From the NCBI GenBank assembly GCA_039000515.1, contig JBCFYV010000012.1, positions 118,907,148 to 118,971,147 on the forward strand: a stretch of DNA of 64,000 bases. Reading direction: 5' to 3'. Within the stretch, counting starts at the first letter, position 1, and the number at the start of each line of letters is the position of its first letter. Under the pieces are notes generated by a model. It worked only from the letters and a program-made list of their open reading frames with translations, made no database searches and was not told where the DNA came from. This DNA is from Timema cristinae (taxonomy: Eukaryota > Arthropoda > Insecta > Phasmatodea > Timematidae). Shown here piece by piece: positions 22,781-33,596 of the stretch. The position numbers were made by a program, and so were the translations under genes.

Positions 22781-23590
22781 TGTGTCGCCATTTGTTACAT
22801 TACGTTTCTTCAGCCCCTCGTTGGAATGCTATTTGTTACACTTTTCGCGTTCCGCCCCTCGTTGGACGTCATTTATTACACTTCGTAATATTTTTGATTA
22901 TAAATGCCCCACGTTGTGTCGCTATTTGCTATATTACATAACAGGGTCATTTAAGAGTCACTCCGTAAATCATTATTTCTATTACGCAACTATGTGCTTT
23001 ACTTATAATGCCTCGTTCCTTATCATTAGACTTTAATAAATGAGAATATATCACATAAAGTTTGATATCTGTTTATTCCTTAAATTGAAAACATATTGTT
23101 ATTAATATTTTCTAATCGAAACATGATCATGTAGAGGGCCTAACAATTATAATCACTGATCGCTTAAAGCACGTCCATTCAAGACCACGACCGATTGCAC
23201 AGTGAAAATACGGAGTTTCAAAAAGTCACATATATCTGAGTTCAATAGAAGCTTCTCGAAGGAATCTTCCTAACGGTAAATTACACACCTACAAACCCAG
23301 AAAGAAAAATACCTATTGCGTTTGGATGTTTCTCGAAGGAAATACTTTAAAAGATCTTAACATTTCTTAAATTTAGCTCCAGTAGATGCTGCCATCTTAC
23401 CACGAGGCGTGAACTAACTAGTAAATAATTTAGAGGAAGACGTGATTTAAGCGCCACGTAATAGGTTGTAAAATTTAAATAAAGTAAAATATGTTTAATT
23501 ATATGTAAAATATTTTGAATATATGAATAATTAGAATGATAAATGGTCAATGCTTTCAAATACTCCTTAGGGTCAATCTATTGCATTACA
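22781..23590 (-). repeat. 3' LTR of the retrotransposon
   Basis: This is the downstream LTR in the element's sense, recognised by its match to 28055-28864 and by the adjoining polypurine tract. Its U5-side end (22781-22920) contains three diverged repeats of a CCCCTCGTTGGAnTGCnATTTnTTACA motif. Confidence 0.9.
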
Positions 23591-23605
23591 ATACCCCCCA
23601 AAGTG
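23591..23605 (-). promoter_or_regulatory. Polypurine tract
   Basis: CACTTTGGGGGGTAT on the minus strand directly precedes the TGTAATG start of the 3' LTR. This is the expected site and composition for plus-strand priming. It fixes the element's orientation as minus and is conserved at 60646-60660. Confidence 0.75.
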
Positions 23606-23684
23606 TATCGGAAAGTAGAGACTAGTCTTATACTTTTTGATACGCTTTGCCAAAATAAAAAAGAAGACATGATCACCTTTCGTA

Positions 23685-23835
23685 CACCCTGTATAAGTTT
23701 TACAAATTTTACAAAAATTTCACTATTTTGAAACATCCTGTATAGTTTCACAAAATTTACTTAAAGTTCAATATTTTTAAACATCCTGTATAGAATTAAC
23801 AAAATTGCATCAAGTTCAATATTCTGAAGTGGAAG
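23685..23835. repeat. ~48-bp triplicated repeat in the LTR interior
   Basis: Three units each carry an ACACCCTGTATA- or ACATCCTGTATAG-like string and a TTCACAAAATTT- or TTAACAAAATTG-like string. Such CCTGTATA strings are common at the ends of insect mariner-type MITEs, so a decayed insertion is possible. Confidence 0.5.
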
Positions 23836-24875
23836 TTATATGAATTAAGCATTAAAATAAAATTTATCAGTTATAATTAGGATTAACTAAAATAAGATAA
23901 TCTAAGTAAAACATTTAGTATAATTATGATTAAATGAAATAAAATATCTAAGTAAGATGTCAGCCTAATTATAATTAACTGACATAACATAGTCTAAGTT
24001 TATTATATTAAAAAAATTTAATTTAATTGTCACAAATCGAAGTGTCTTTTAATTAATTTTTTCCAAGCAATTTGCATTTCCTTTATGTCTTGTCTTTTTT
24101 TTAATTCTATACAATCTTCTTTAAATAATTGTTGCACTTCGTTTCATGATCCTTCACGGATCCACTTTTGTGATTTTTCTTCACACACTTAACAAAGGCT
24201 CTTAACACTTTGTTACACTTACTCTTAAAAGTCTCTTGGCCAAACTTGCTATATGATCACAAACATTTACTGAAAATAGCTTAACTTAACATAAAAAATT
24301 AAAATAAACTTAATTAACTAGTAAAACATATAAGTACATTGTTTAAATCGTAGAAATGGCAATATCATACACATACATTGTCTAACAACAGAAAAATATT
24401 ATTATCATACAGTATCATTGATTTAATTAGGATGACACTTAACCCCTAGTAAAACAAAATGAAAAACAACAACTCGATGCTGAATCTCTCCACAGCACGG
24501 AGAACCATAGTATATACAATCTCTAACAAAACCTTAGTGGTTTAATACAAGCTCACATTTTGAAATATTCTTATAATTAATTATTATTTATTATGATTAT
24601 TATTCCTTTAAAAATTTTATTTAAAAGAAAGTTGCTTTAAACTTGTGACATAATATTGGTTTATTTTTATAACAGGCTCAATAAAGGCTAACTCCCAAAA
24701 ACTGGAACGTATCCTCAGGATACTTCCCGGCATACAGTGACCGACAATCCCATTTCTCAGGCCTTCAAAACACACAAGAGGCGTTCTCTTAACGGTCCAA
24801 ACCTCGTTCAAATGTCTGGTAACCACAGGCGGTTCAGAACTCTGCTGACCCCTTGGCCCAGAAAAACTCTCAAAA

Positions 24876-25030
24876 CTCTAATACGGGTGGTCCAGGTTCA
24901 ATGCCTGCCCCCTAAAACTCACAATACTTAACTCGGGTGGCCCAGGTTCAATGCCTGCCCCCTAACACTTACAAAATTCCCATAACTCGGGTGGCCCAGG
25001 TTCAATCCCTGCCCCCTAAAACTCACAAGG
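24876..25030. repeat. ~53-bp triplicated repeat with tRNA B-box motif
   Basis: Three units share CTCGGGTGGCCCAGGTTCAA and TGCCTGCCCCCTAA-like segments. Each contains GGTTCAATGCC or GGTTCAATCCC, close to the pol III B-box consensus on the plus strand, antisense to gag. No A-box was seen. Confidence 0.75.
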
Positions 25031-25708
25031 TAGTCAGACCTCTGCGACAAAACTACTCTCTTGCCAAACGTCGAAGAATCCAAGTCCTGACATCACAACA
25101 TGTCACTGTATAGCAGAAATTACCTGCCTCAACTCAATTTTTATTATAAGCTTGTCTTAAATTACTTGTCTGACCTGGTGCTTTCCGAGTACACCCCCAC
25201 GCTCAACTGACTATACTTTGTAATAAATCCATTTCTACTCCTTCCTTCACCAAGCACTTCAGAGGATGCTTCCCTCCCTCAACTGTCATTAATAATGAAA
25301 ACAAAATGAAGTACTTGTCCTTACTTTCCAGAGTTGGACTGTATTGAAATATTAAGGAGGGTCACCTTCCATACTAATCTTTACAATGAAATGGCCCTTA
25401 TTTACAAGGTTAAGAAGATAAAATTACATAATATACTAAGAGCTTGTTGCTTAATAATTCTAATTACATTATTATTTCTCACCCCCTCTTTCTCTCTCTC
25501 TCTCTCTCTTCCTTTAAGCTAGCCTAACCTGGAATTATACTTTCCAAAGTACTATTATTTTCTTGCAATAGATCCTCCATGGAATCACCTTGTAAAATTA
25601 CATATTGTTTAACATATTGTTTAACAAAGTTCAAATAATTAATCTGTTCATTAGTCCTATTTATTACTACTTTGTTGACCTCATGTGGACTGCCATGGGG
25701 CCTAGCAA

Positions 25709-27485
25709 TCAGTTTCCCTGATTTTCATTTCTAAAGACTGTGTGACCCATTGTGAATGGTGCAATATCATTAAAGCTAGGTGCAGAGTGTACTTCTGCTG
25801 CTATTCTTCTAGTCTGACTATTATTTACCTGTTTGTTGTAATTGTCTCGGCTCTCTGTCTGGGGTTTTCCCTCACCCCCTCTCGGTGTCCTATCATATGA
25901 TTGTTGGGACCTTGCCTATTTTGTCCTTGGTTTATAAAATAGTTAGGTCTGTTGGGCCTGCCGTCTTCTCGACGCTTTGAATCCTGGAATGGGTTTGGTG
26001 GTCTATTTTGTTTATTATCACGACCGAATGGATTATAGGTCTGTCTAGTTCTATCAAAATTGGGTGTTTCATTTCTACCTTCCCTTTCCCCATTCCTTTG
26101 CCACCTATTGTCAAATCCTATCAATACTCTTTCCATCTCCTTCACATTTTGGGCATTAACACTTAACAATACATTTTGTACCTGAAGAGGAAAGTGATTT
26201 GTTAGATGTTTCACCAACCTGTGTTCTTCCAATGAATAATTTAAATACCTAGCCTGAGAAACAAAACCATGAAAATACTCATTCATTGTGCCTTTCTTGG
26301 AATCATATCTATTATTAAATATTAACTGCAGAAAGTCGTCCTGCATCTCTTGAGACCAAAAGTGATACAAAAATGCGCGCTTAGCCTGTTCATAGGTCTC
26401 CCATTCATCCTCTAAATAACTGGCCCAGTTCCTAGCCTCCCCTTCTAAACATGAGAGCAAAATTTCAATTTTGTTCCTTTCCCTTAAATCCTCTTCTTTC
26501 CAAACTCTCTCAATTTTTTGCAAATATTGAGCCACAGATATTTTGCCCTTTGCTCCCGTATACCTAGGAATGAGTGACAAAGTAAGGTCATTGACATTTT
26601 TGGTTAAGAGATTGTGACTACACCCAATTTTGTTATCTGTCCCCCTACCTTTGTTAAGTTGTACTTGATCAGCTAAGTTGTTTATTTTCTGATCTAAAGT
26701 GCCAACCGTTTTTTTGTTTTCATTTACAATTTCTTTTATCTCCACAATTTCTTTCCTTTCTATTTGAATCTCCTCATTAATATTTTCTTTAATAAATTGC
26801 CTATTAGCATCCTCTTGCCCTTCAATTTCTAACCTCACCTTTTCTATTTGAATTTCCAAATTGGATTGTACTACCTGAACAGCTGATTTGTTGTGTGCTA
26901 TCTGTATATCCTGTGTTTGTATTTGTTTTTCTAATTTACTGGTTTCTTTATCTAATTTTTTCTCCAAACCCTCTGTTTTGTTTGTCACTGAAGATATTTG
27001 ATCGATTAACTTAAACTGTTCCTTTCTTAGATTTTCCTGCCTAACCTCTAAATTTCCTTGTTTTTTTTCTCCTTCTGAAACCCTGTCATTAATTTCATTA
27101 ATTTGTTGGATAAAATTTTGATTAATTAATTCTAAATTCTCAAATTTTTTATTTATATTCTTTGATTGTTCGTCGACCTTTTGGTTGAGTTTAGTTTCTA
27201 AAGTTTTAAAATCCTGTTTATTTTCTGATGCAGTTCGATCAATTTTACATCCGAGTTCTCTCATAGTTTCTAATATAACATTTAAAAGATCTACTTGTTC
27301 TACTGGTTTAGTCACCCTATCTTCCACTAAGGTTATTGTTCCCCTACACTTTGATTCAGCGTTTGCAGGATTACTTCGTTACTTGCTACCTCCCCAGAGC
27401 TAGCCCCTACTTCCTCCTCATTAATAAATGGCATTGTGTCTTCATCATCATACTCTTCAGGTTCTCTTATCACCTTGTCTGCCAT
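25709..27485 (-). pseudogene. Retrotransposon gag, two single-base frame breaks
   Basis: The longest open part (25825-27327, about 500 codons) starts with a long charged coiled coil (about residues 15-230). A capsid-type gag domain follows (about residues 255-410; motifs RYTGAKGKISVAQYLQKIE, LLSCLEGEARNWASYL, WSQEMQDDFLQLIFNNRYDS). It ends in an Arg/Asn/Pro-rich tail without a CCHC knuckle. A likely native ATG is at 27485-27483, out of frame with the main part, with the break near 27350. A second break near 25857 ends the frame early; copy 2 lacks this base loss and reads to a stop at 62762-62764. Copy 2 in turn has its own break near 63117. Gag packages the element RNA into particles; here no pol follows. 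Confidence 0.85.
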
Positions 27486-27779
27486 GTTGAAAATTTAAAT
27501 AAATTTTTCTTAAGTTGATCTATGAATTAATTTGTGTTAGGCCTTGACAAATTTCAAGTACTATTGATCTAAGAATTACTTTTTATAGTGAGAAATTTAA
27601 TTTAAAATTAGGCCCATACACTTTTATATTGTTAGTTTTAATTTAATTTGTGAAATCCAACATATAGAAACAAAATTTTACTACCCCCAAAATACACAAT
27701 TGAAATTAGATAAAAAAAATTTTTTTTTTTTTTTATTAGAGTTACAGCTTCTGTTGACCACTTATCTGTCCTCGACGCT

Positions 27780-28020
27780 GTTTCTTGACTGCATGCCGTC
27801 TCCAAAAGGTCCTCCGTCCCGTTCCTTGATGGTGTGCCGTTGGTGTGCCGTCTCTTGCAGGTGTGCCGTCGGCATGTCGTCTCTTGCAGGTGTGCCGTCT
27901 CCAACAGTCCTTTGCGCTGTTTCTTGACTGTGCCGTCTCCTTGGTGTGGTGTGCCGTCCTTTGGTGATTATGTGCCGTCTCCTGGTGTGCCGTCTCTTCC
28001 TTTAGCTCAGTTGACGCACC
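27780..28020. repeat. GTGCCGTCTC-rich low-complexity stretch
   Basis: The leader region of the LTR element (between its 5' LTR and gag) carries about ten spaced GTGCCGTC or TGCCGTCTC strings. No reading frame or tRNA match is evident. The 20 bases just inside the LTR (28035-28054), where a primer binding site should lie, were not matched to a tRNA. Confidence 0.6.
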
Positions 28021-28054
28021 TCTGTCTCAGTTCGCGGTGTTCGTGCCCCTAAGT

Positions 28055-28864
28055 TGTAGCGCCATTTGTTACACTTACGTTTCTTCAGCCCCTCGTTGGA
28101 ATGCTATTTGTTACACTTTTCGCGTTCCGCCCCTCGTTGGACGTCATTTATTACACTTCGTAATATTTTTGATTATAAATGCCCACGTTGTGTCGCTATT
28201 TGCTATATTACATAACAGGGTCATTTAAGAGTCACTCCGTAAATCATTATTTCTATTACGCAACTATGTGCTTTACTTATAATGCCTCGTTCCTTATCAT
28301 TAGACTTTAATAAATGATAATATATCACATAAAGTTTGATATCTGTTTATTCTTTAAATTGAAATCATATTGTTATTAATATTTTCTAATCGAAACATGA
28401 TCATGTAGAGGGCCTAACAATTATAATCACTGATCGCTTAAAGCACGTCCATTCAAGACCACGACCGATTGCACAGTGAAAATACGGAGTTTCAAAAAGT
28501 CACATATATCTGAGTTCAATAGAAGCTTCTCGAAGGAATCTTCCTAACGGTAAATTACATACCTACAAACCCAGAAAGAAAAATACCTATTGCGTTTGGA
28601 TGTTTCTCGAAGGAAATACTTTAAAAGATCTTAACATTTCTTAAATTTAGCTCCAGTAGATGCTGCCATCTTACCACGAGGCGTGAACTAACTAGTAAAT
28701 AATTTAGAGGAAGACGTGATTTAAGCGCCACGTAATAGGTTGTAAAATTTAAATAAAGTAAAATATGTTTAATTATATGTAAAATATTTTTGAATATATG
28801 AATAATTAGAATGATAAATGGTCAATGCTTTCAAATACTCCTTAGGTCAATCTATTGCATTACA
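28055..28864 (-). repeat. 5' LTR of the retrotransposon
   Basis: This is the upstream LTR in the element's sense, 810 bp, matching 22781-23590 with few differences. It would carry the element promoter. The sequence to its right, from 28865, is unrelated flanking DNA. Confidence 0.9.
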
Positions 28865-29077
28865 AGGTTCAAGCCCGAAATACGGATAGACAGACGGACG
28901 GCATTGTGAAAGCAACTTTTTTGATTTCAGCAAGTCGATATTTACCAAATCTTGAGTTCAATTTTTTTTTGGTGATCTCAATACTTCTAACTCCGAGGCG
29001 TCGAGAAAAAGTAAAGAAAAAGAGAGGAAAAAAGCTTTTTCATAAGAGATGTCTCTTAATGATTCCCACAGCCCCGT

Positions 29078-29308
29078 GTTTTACAGTGTAGAGAGCACGC
29101 TGGTTTTTACAGTGTAGAGCGCACGCTAGTTTTTACAGTGTATAGAGCACGCTGGTTTTTACAGTGTAGAGAGCACGCTGGTTTTTAACAGTGTAGAGCG
29201 CACGCTGGTTTTTACAGTGTAGAGCGCACGCTGTTTTTACAGTGTAGAGCGCACGCTGGTTTTACAGTGTAGAGCGCACGCTGGTTTTTTACAGTGTAGG
29301 AAAGCTGG
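29078..29308. repeat. ~26-bp tandem repeat ending at the gap
   Basis: Nine units of TTTTACAGTGTAGAGCGCAC plus GCTGG with minor variants run into the N gap. Assembly probably stopped here because of the repeat, so the real array may be longer. Confidence 0.9.
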
Positions 29309-29408
29309 NNNNNNNNNNNNNNNNNNNNNNNNNNNNNNNNNNNNNNNNNNNNNNNNNNNNNNNNNNNNNNNNNNNNNNNNNNNNNNNNNNNNNNNNNNNN
29401 NNNNNNNN
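29309..29408. other. Assembly gap, 100 N
   Basis: Exactly 100 N, the conventional placeholder for a gap of unknown size. The contig join here is not backed by sequence, so order and orientation of the flanks rest on scaffolding. Confidence 1.
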
Positions 29409-31277
29409 GACATGAATTTGTCGTGTGGTTTTTTTTAATGGGGAATTTCATCGTTTGGGGTTTTTACACAAATTTTTCGATTATTTTTCCACATGGAACT
29501 TGTTGCGTAGTTTGCCGCAAGCGTTTTAGCCCCTGTGGTTTCTCTACCAAATTCTCCTGGGGGAAAATTTTTTTGTATTCCCGCACGTAAATTTGTCGTT
29601 GGATTTCCCCACCATTCTCAATGCTATTTTGTGTGCATTTCTTGTAACCACTCTCCCCCTACCCTGTGATAAGCCATCAAAACCCATATTCAAAATATAT
29701 AAAAAATAAATTAACATCCCAAATTAAAACACACAGACCCCAAAATTACATTTTTACTATGTATTATTTTTGATTGGCATTGACCTCAAGCATGGGGGGC
29801 ACTCCACAATAAATTAAAAAACTTACACAAAAGTTTGTGCTAGCTTTATGTATAAAAAATCAACAGTTTGAATGCAGGATGTGAGCCTTGTTTTGACTTG
29901 CACGCTGAGTTTGTAATTTCACTCGTTATATGAAGAAATTGCATATTGAATTAAACAAAACACTTTCAATCACTTGCCTCAAGAATGTTCTGGATCTGCG
30001 CTGATGCATGAAATTAGCGTAGTTTTTGTGCACTCGAATCTGCGTTGGTAAAATAGATAGTCGTAGAAATGCCATTTTAATCCCTTTTTTAAAACTGTGT
30101 ATGCTTAACTTTGAAAAAGTTAATATTTAAATTTTAAAATATTAAATTAATATGTCTGAAATGGAATGCATTAAACGATTAATTTGTAACTAAATAAATA
30201 TGATAGCCGAATTGTAGAAAAATGAAGCACAAACTAAAGTATAAACACTAACACAAATTTAACCTATAAATCTTGAAGTGTTTGTAAATATGTCATAATG
30301 TTTTTACTTTTATTTACGATTCAATTTTCTACACTTATATCATATTTATCTTATTAGGAACATATATTAAAAATATTAGACTAATAATATTGAAGCATTG
30401 GATAATTTATAAACAAAAACCTCAAGATCTGAATTAGATATGGTACACGAAATGAATTTTTTGTTACATTTTTACAGATTCTTGAAAATAAAACAATAAT
30501 TATTAGCATTATTTAATCAAGTGAAAAAGTGATACAATTAATTTGATGAAATCTATACTTTAGTAAGCTTAGCTAATTAGATTGGAACTCAAAATATAGA
30601 GGATTCAATTGTGTTTTGTCCATGTGTTAATTTATAAAGTCAGATTGATAAATAAATAAATTTAAATCATGAATATTAGATTTATTATGAGATTTACTCA
30701 TTAACTAATGTTTCAACATCCACATTTTTTTAATATATTCTTCTTTATAAACTTGTTTTAAAAAAATATGTGAGATTTACATTTGAGGTTAAACTCTTAA
30801 AAGAATATTTGTCACGTGTTGTTTGGAACTAGACATTGTTGAAAACTTTACTGGCTGCGTGGTTAACTTACCAGACTCAGCTCACAGAAAAGGCCTTATT
30901 CTAACAATTGGGTTTCCCGTCCTTAATCAAGGTGAATGCTTGTGCATTTACTTGACACTCCACATCATCGTATTCCTTAAGTTTAAGCTACCGACAGCAG
31001 GGTTGAACCTTTAATGTTGATGACAAACAGGAGCCTAATCAGCTGTTGTATAGTACTTGACTGTTGTTTAGAGAAATATCAAGGTTTTATTTCTGATTGG
31101 CTTCTAGTTGGATTCTCGGCTGTTGTCAAAATGATTGTTTTGAAATGAGATAGTTAACCCTAACAGAATGATAAAGGTAATGTTCTGGGCTATGTTTGTT
31201 GTGTCTTATACATTTTTATCTACATCTAACTGCCATCTGGGTTATTCACATTTAATTAAACTAGATACCAACTTTGA

Positions 31278-31412
31278 CGACCGATCGTCTAAAAGGCGTC
31301 ACTCTCGTAATAGACTGGACTGCTGATGATAACGAGATCGGGGTTTGACTCCCACTTGGGTGTACCGAGGCTGGTTTTTTCCAATCCTCCATGCAAATTT
31401 GGGCACACTTTT
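31278..31412 (+). mobile_element. Degenerate SINE, type A
   Basis: A B-box-like GGGGTTTGACTCCC is followed by GGCTGGTTTTTTCCAATCC and CCATGCAAATTTGGGCACAC, a decayed type A body. The A-box is weak and the tail is missing. Confidence 0.5.
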
Positions 31413-31960
31413 TTCAATCTTAAGCCTTCATTATCTTTAACACTCATAAATAGGTACACATGTGTAGTAAACTTTATCTTGTGAGAATAGGTTGGCAGCA
31501 CTGCCAGGTCCTTGTTGGTCGCCTTGTGAGGTGTGTTGTAAACCTCTCAGCCTCTAACCATCAAAGGAGATGCTTGACATGGTCAGATATTACTACGCGC
31601 TTCCTCCCCCCCCCCCCCCCCCCCCCCCGTCCCCCATGTAAGGAACGTGACAGCTTTCATAAAGCCTTAGGGAGGAGGGAAAGCGGGGTGAATTCTCGTA
31701 AATCACCTAGTGCGGGAGTGAACTATTTAGTTTTACAGGCTCGGGGGTATTTCTCTCTTGGGGCGTTTTCTCTCCGGGCGTGGATGTAGCTTGAGATTGC
31801 ACCTTAATAAACCTTTGCGGGAGTGTCATTAAAAAGCGGACATAATTATGTCTAATAGATTATACCTGACACTAGAAGAGTGCTTGTAGCACAACACGTA
31901 CAGTGAGACGCGGGGAAAAGAAATAAATTATTAATAGGCTAACGGATAGGTGAAATATAA

Positions 31961-32100
31961 TTTGAGAGGAAATTCGGTTGGATGGAGAGTGGGAGACCAT
32001 TTTGGAATAACCACTTTAATTATAACCTGAGCAGGATTTTAAGCTCGACTCCCGTCATAAGCAAACTAGACAAGACGAGACTGGCATTTAGTCCACGTGC
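31961..32100 (-). mobile_element. Degenerate SINE, type A
   Basis: The plus strand shows GAGAGTGGGAGACCATTTTG (type A body in reverse) and a decayed head ending near 32100, about 100 bases before a transporter exon. Confidence 0.5.
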
Positions 32101-32201
32101 CATAAAGTGTGGGTGTTTGTCCTAGAAGTAAGTCAGGTTGTGTCATTGTATCTAAAGTCATCACATATATATGTAAACATGATATGTTATAATTTTTTCA
32201 G

Positions 32202-32429
32202 TGGTACACAGTCGTTGTGGGACGTGCTCGATGTGCTGAGCGACATGGTGGACTTCAGCCACTTCTCGGACATCCAATTTGTGCTGTTTGCGATCTCCAA
32301 CTTCCTCCTGTACTCATGGTACCATGTCCCCTATGTCTTCCTCACAGACAAGGCCATCGAGATGGGCATGGAGGACGATGACGCTCCTACCTGATTAGTT
32401 ATCTGGGAATCCTCAACATGGTGGGGGAG
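32202..32429 (+). CDS. Monocarboxylate transporter (SLC16-like), internal exon
   Basis: The acceptor is ATAATTTTTTCAG and the donor GAG|GTAAGA. The exon encodes SLWDVLDVLSDMVDFSHFSD, the membrane segment QFVLFAISNFLLYSWYHVPY, VFLTDKAIEMGMEDDDA, then LISYLGILNMVGE. This covers the end of the central cytoplasmic loop, helix 7 and the start of helix 8 of the SLC16 fold. The frame breaks near 32386-32392: a single base appears to be missing just after the DDDA codons, giving an early TGA, while the following bases continue the family pattern in the next frame. With 229 bases the phases would fit both neighbours. A sequencing error is the simplest explanation; a null allele is possible. Confidence 0.85.
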
Positions 32430-33265
32430 GTAAGAACTGATTTGGATGGTGGAGGGGGGGGGGGGGCTCTGGTTTTAAGTCAGCCAATAAACATGCATCA
32501 AGGGTTCTATCATGAAAGTGATAAAATGAAAGGGTGGGAAAAATATATATCTAAAATGTATGTGTGTGTCGGTGGTACTCAATTTAAATACTGCGGCCAT
32601 AGCTGAAACAATAAAACTCTGGATGTGGAAATTTTTTTGATTAGAAAACATTTTTAAAATATGTAGTCATGAGCAGGCTGTTTTAGTACCTTTGTAGGAC
32701 CTGGGCTCTTTTCTCGTGCGTCCGATATTTTAACTCATTTCTATACTAATTCCATCGTTTGCAAGCACAAAAAATAATTAATAAATCTTGAAAAATACCC
32801 GCAAATTTTAATGCACCGGGAACACCTCTGAACCTCGTTGACACAATATCCTGGGTCCGCGTTAGGTGCAATGCGACTACACTTAACAACATAACTCTGT
32901 TACACTAGTGTGTATGTGTCTGTGATTGTATCACTGAGGCTGTTGAGAAACACAATGACATAAATGATTGTTTAGTCATTTTAATATCAAAATAAATATT
33001 TTAAATAAATAAAATACTGTAGGCCATAAAAGATTCGTAGGCCCTAGGCACTGTGTCTAGTTGGCCTAACGGTTAATGGGTAATGAGTGTCTATATTAAT
33101 AATAAAGGAAATGATTTCAATTATTTTCTTACGCTTTAAACAGATTTTGCTAATACTAAAGTCTTAAGACTAATGAAATGTGAGAAGCTATAATATTTTA
33201 AATGTGACACCTTAATTACAAAATTATTTAATGAAATGTTAGTTTAATCTAGTTGAATAATTACA

Positions 33266-33335
33266 CCTGGACACAGGAATTGAACCTGGGACTTTCTGCT
33301 TAGCACGCCAATGCTCTGGCACTGAGCTATCCAGG
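33266..33335 (-). tRNA. tRNA-like sequence (probable pseudogene or SINE head)
   Basis: On the minus strand CCTGGATAGCTCAGTGCCAG begins the sequence, with an exact B-box GGTTCAATTCC. The D stem GCTC/GAGC is perfect and the ends CCTGGAT/GTCCAGG pair with one wobble. The anticodon stem has one mismatch and the T stem one mismatch; the loop GTGCTAA would give anticodon GCT. A GCT (Ser) tRNA should have a long variable arm, which is absent, so a functional tRNA is unlikely. Confidence 0.4.
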
Positions 33336-33419
33336 ATTAGTCTTATGCTCAAGGTCATTCTTCATTCACTGTTTAAGGCCGAGTCTTTTAATAGTCTACA
33401 TTTGAAAATAGCTTTCTCC

Positions 33420-33596
33420 TTCCTTCACTTCTGACAAGACATCTTGTGAATGTGGGGAATGCCAGGCCGCCACCGTGGTTCGGATTCCACGTTAAACTGT
33501 AGGTCCTTCATTTCATCTCACAATCACCCTACCATTACACATTAGCGTAAGTGCGTATAACCCGAACGGGTAGTAAGACGCGGTGCTAATAATAAA
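33420..33596 (+). mobile_element. SINE type B, 3' part
   Basis: It matches type B from the ACAAGACATCTTGTGAATGT segment through CCACCGTGGTTCGGATTCC to the shared tail GCGTATAACCCGAACGGGTA and GCGGTGCTAATAATAA. The tRNA head is missing, consistent with 5' truncation. Confidence 0.8.

Larger units (their letters stand above)
1..26947. repeat. Copy 1 of a ~27-kb direct duplication
   Basis: Every landmark here recurs in the same order and orientation at 36990-64000. The offset is 36989 bases at the left end and grows to 37055 near 25.3 kb through small indels. Differences are isolated SNPs, homopolymer and microsatellite lengths and a few short indels, for example about 36 bases present near 13380-13420 here and absent from copy 2. 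The matching point of the window end is 26947, so the true length of the duplication is not visible. Copy 1 lies left of a 100-N gap and copy 2 lies right of it, which fits two haplotypes retained in one scaffold. Confidence 0.95.
22781..28864 (-). mobile_element. Non-autonomous LTR retrotransposon carrying gag only
   Basis: Two direct repeats of 810 bp (22781-23590 and 28055-28864) flank a 4.46-kb interior. In the minus-strand sense the LTRs begin TGTAATGCAATAGATTG and end ...ACA, the TG...CA pattern. A polypurine tract CACTTTGGGGGGTAT abuts the downstream LTR at 23591-23605. The possible target duplication is weak: ACGT on the left, AGGT on the right. The interior has a gag gene and about 2.1 kb of noncoding DNA but no protease, reverse transcriptase or integrase. 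The LTRs differ by about 6 substitutions and a few indels, so insertion is fairly recent. It would need enzymes from a relative, probably Ty3/gypsy-type, to move. Confidence 0.9.
29409..32201. other. No exon seen; upstream intron of the transporter
   Basis: The first 230 bases after the gap contain many odd homopolymers and repeated AATTTGTCGT-like strings, as in poor consensus near a contig end. The rest is AT-rich. A 28-base C-rich run lies near 31607-31628. Two decayed type A SINEs are at 31278 and 31961. The earlier transporter exons were not found here and may lie in the gap or elsewhere. Confidence 0.5.

Noticed and set aside
22744..23036. Open frames rich in RHLLH and CYT-type segments
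   Set aside because: They lie inside the LTR and reflect its internal short repeats.
24876..25030. CRISPR-like array
   Set aside because: The three units are tandem repeats without distinct spacers, in an animal retrotransposon.
29078..29308. CRISPR-like array of 26-bp units
   Set aside because: The units are contiguous with no spacers; it is a simple tandem repeat.
31460..31789. 109-codon plus-strand frame near the transporter
   Set aside because: It crosses a long C-run, has no family features and is not flanked by matching splice sites.
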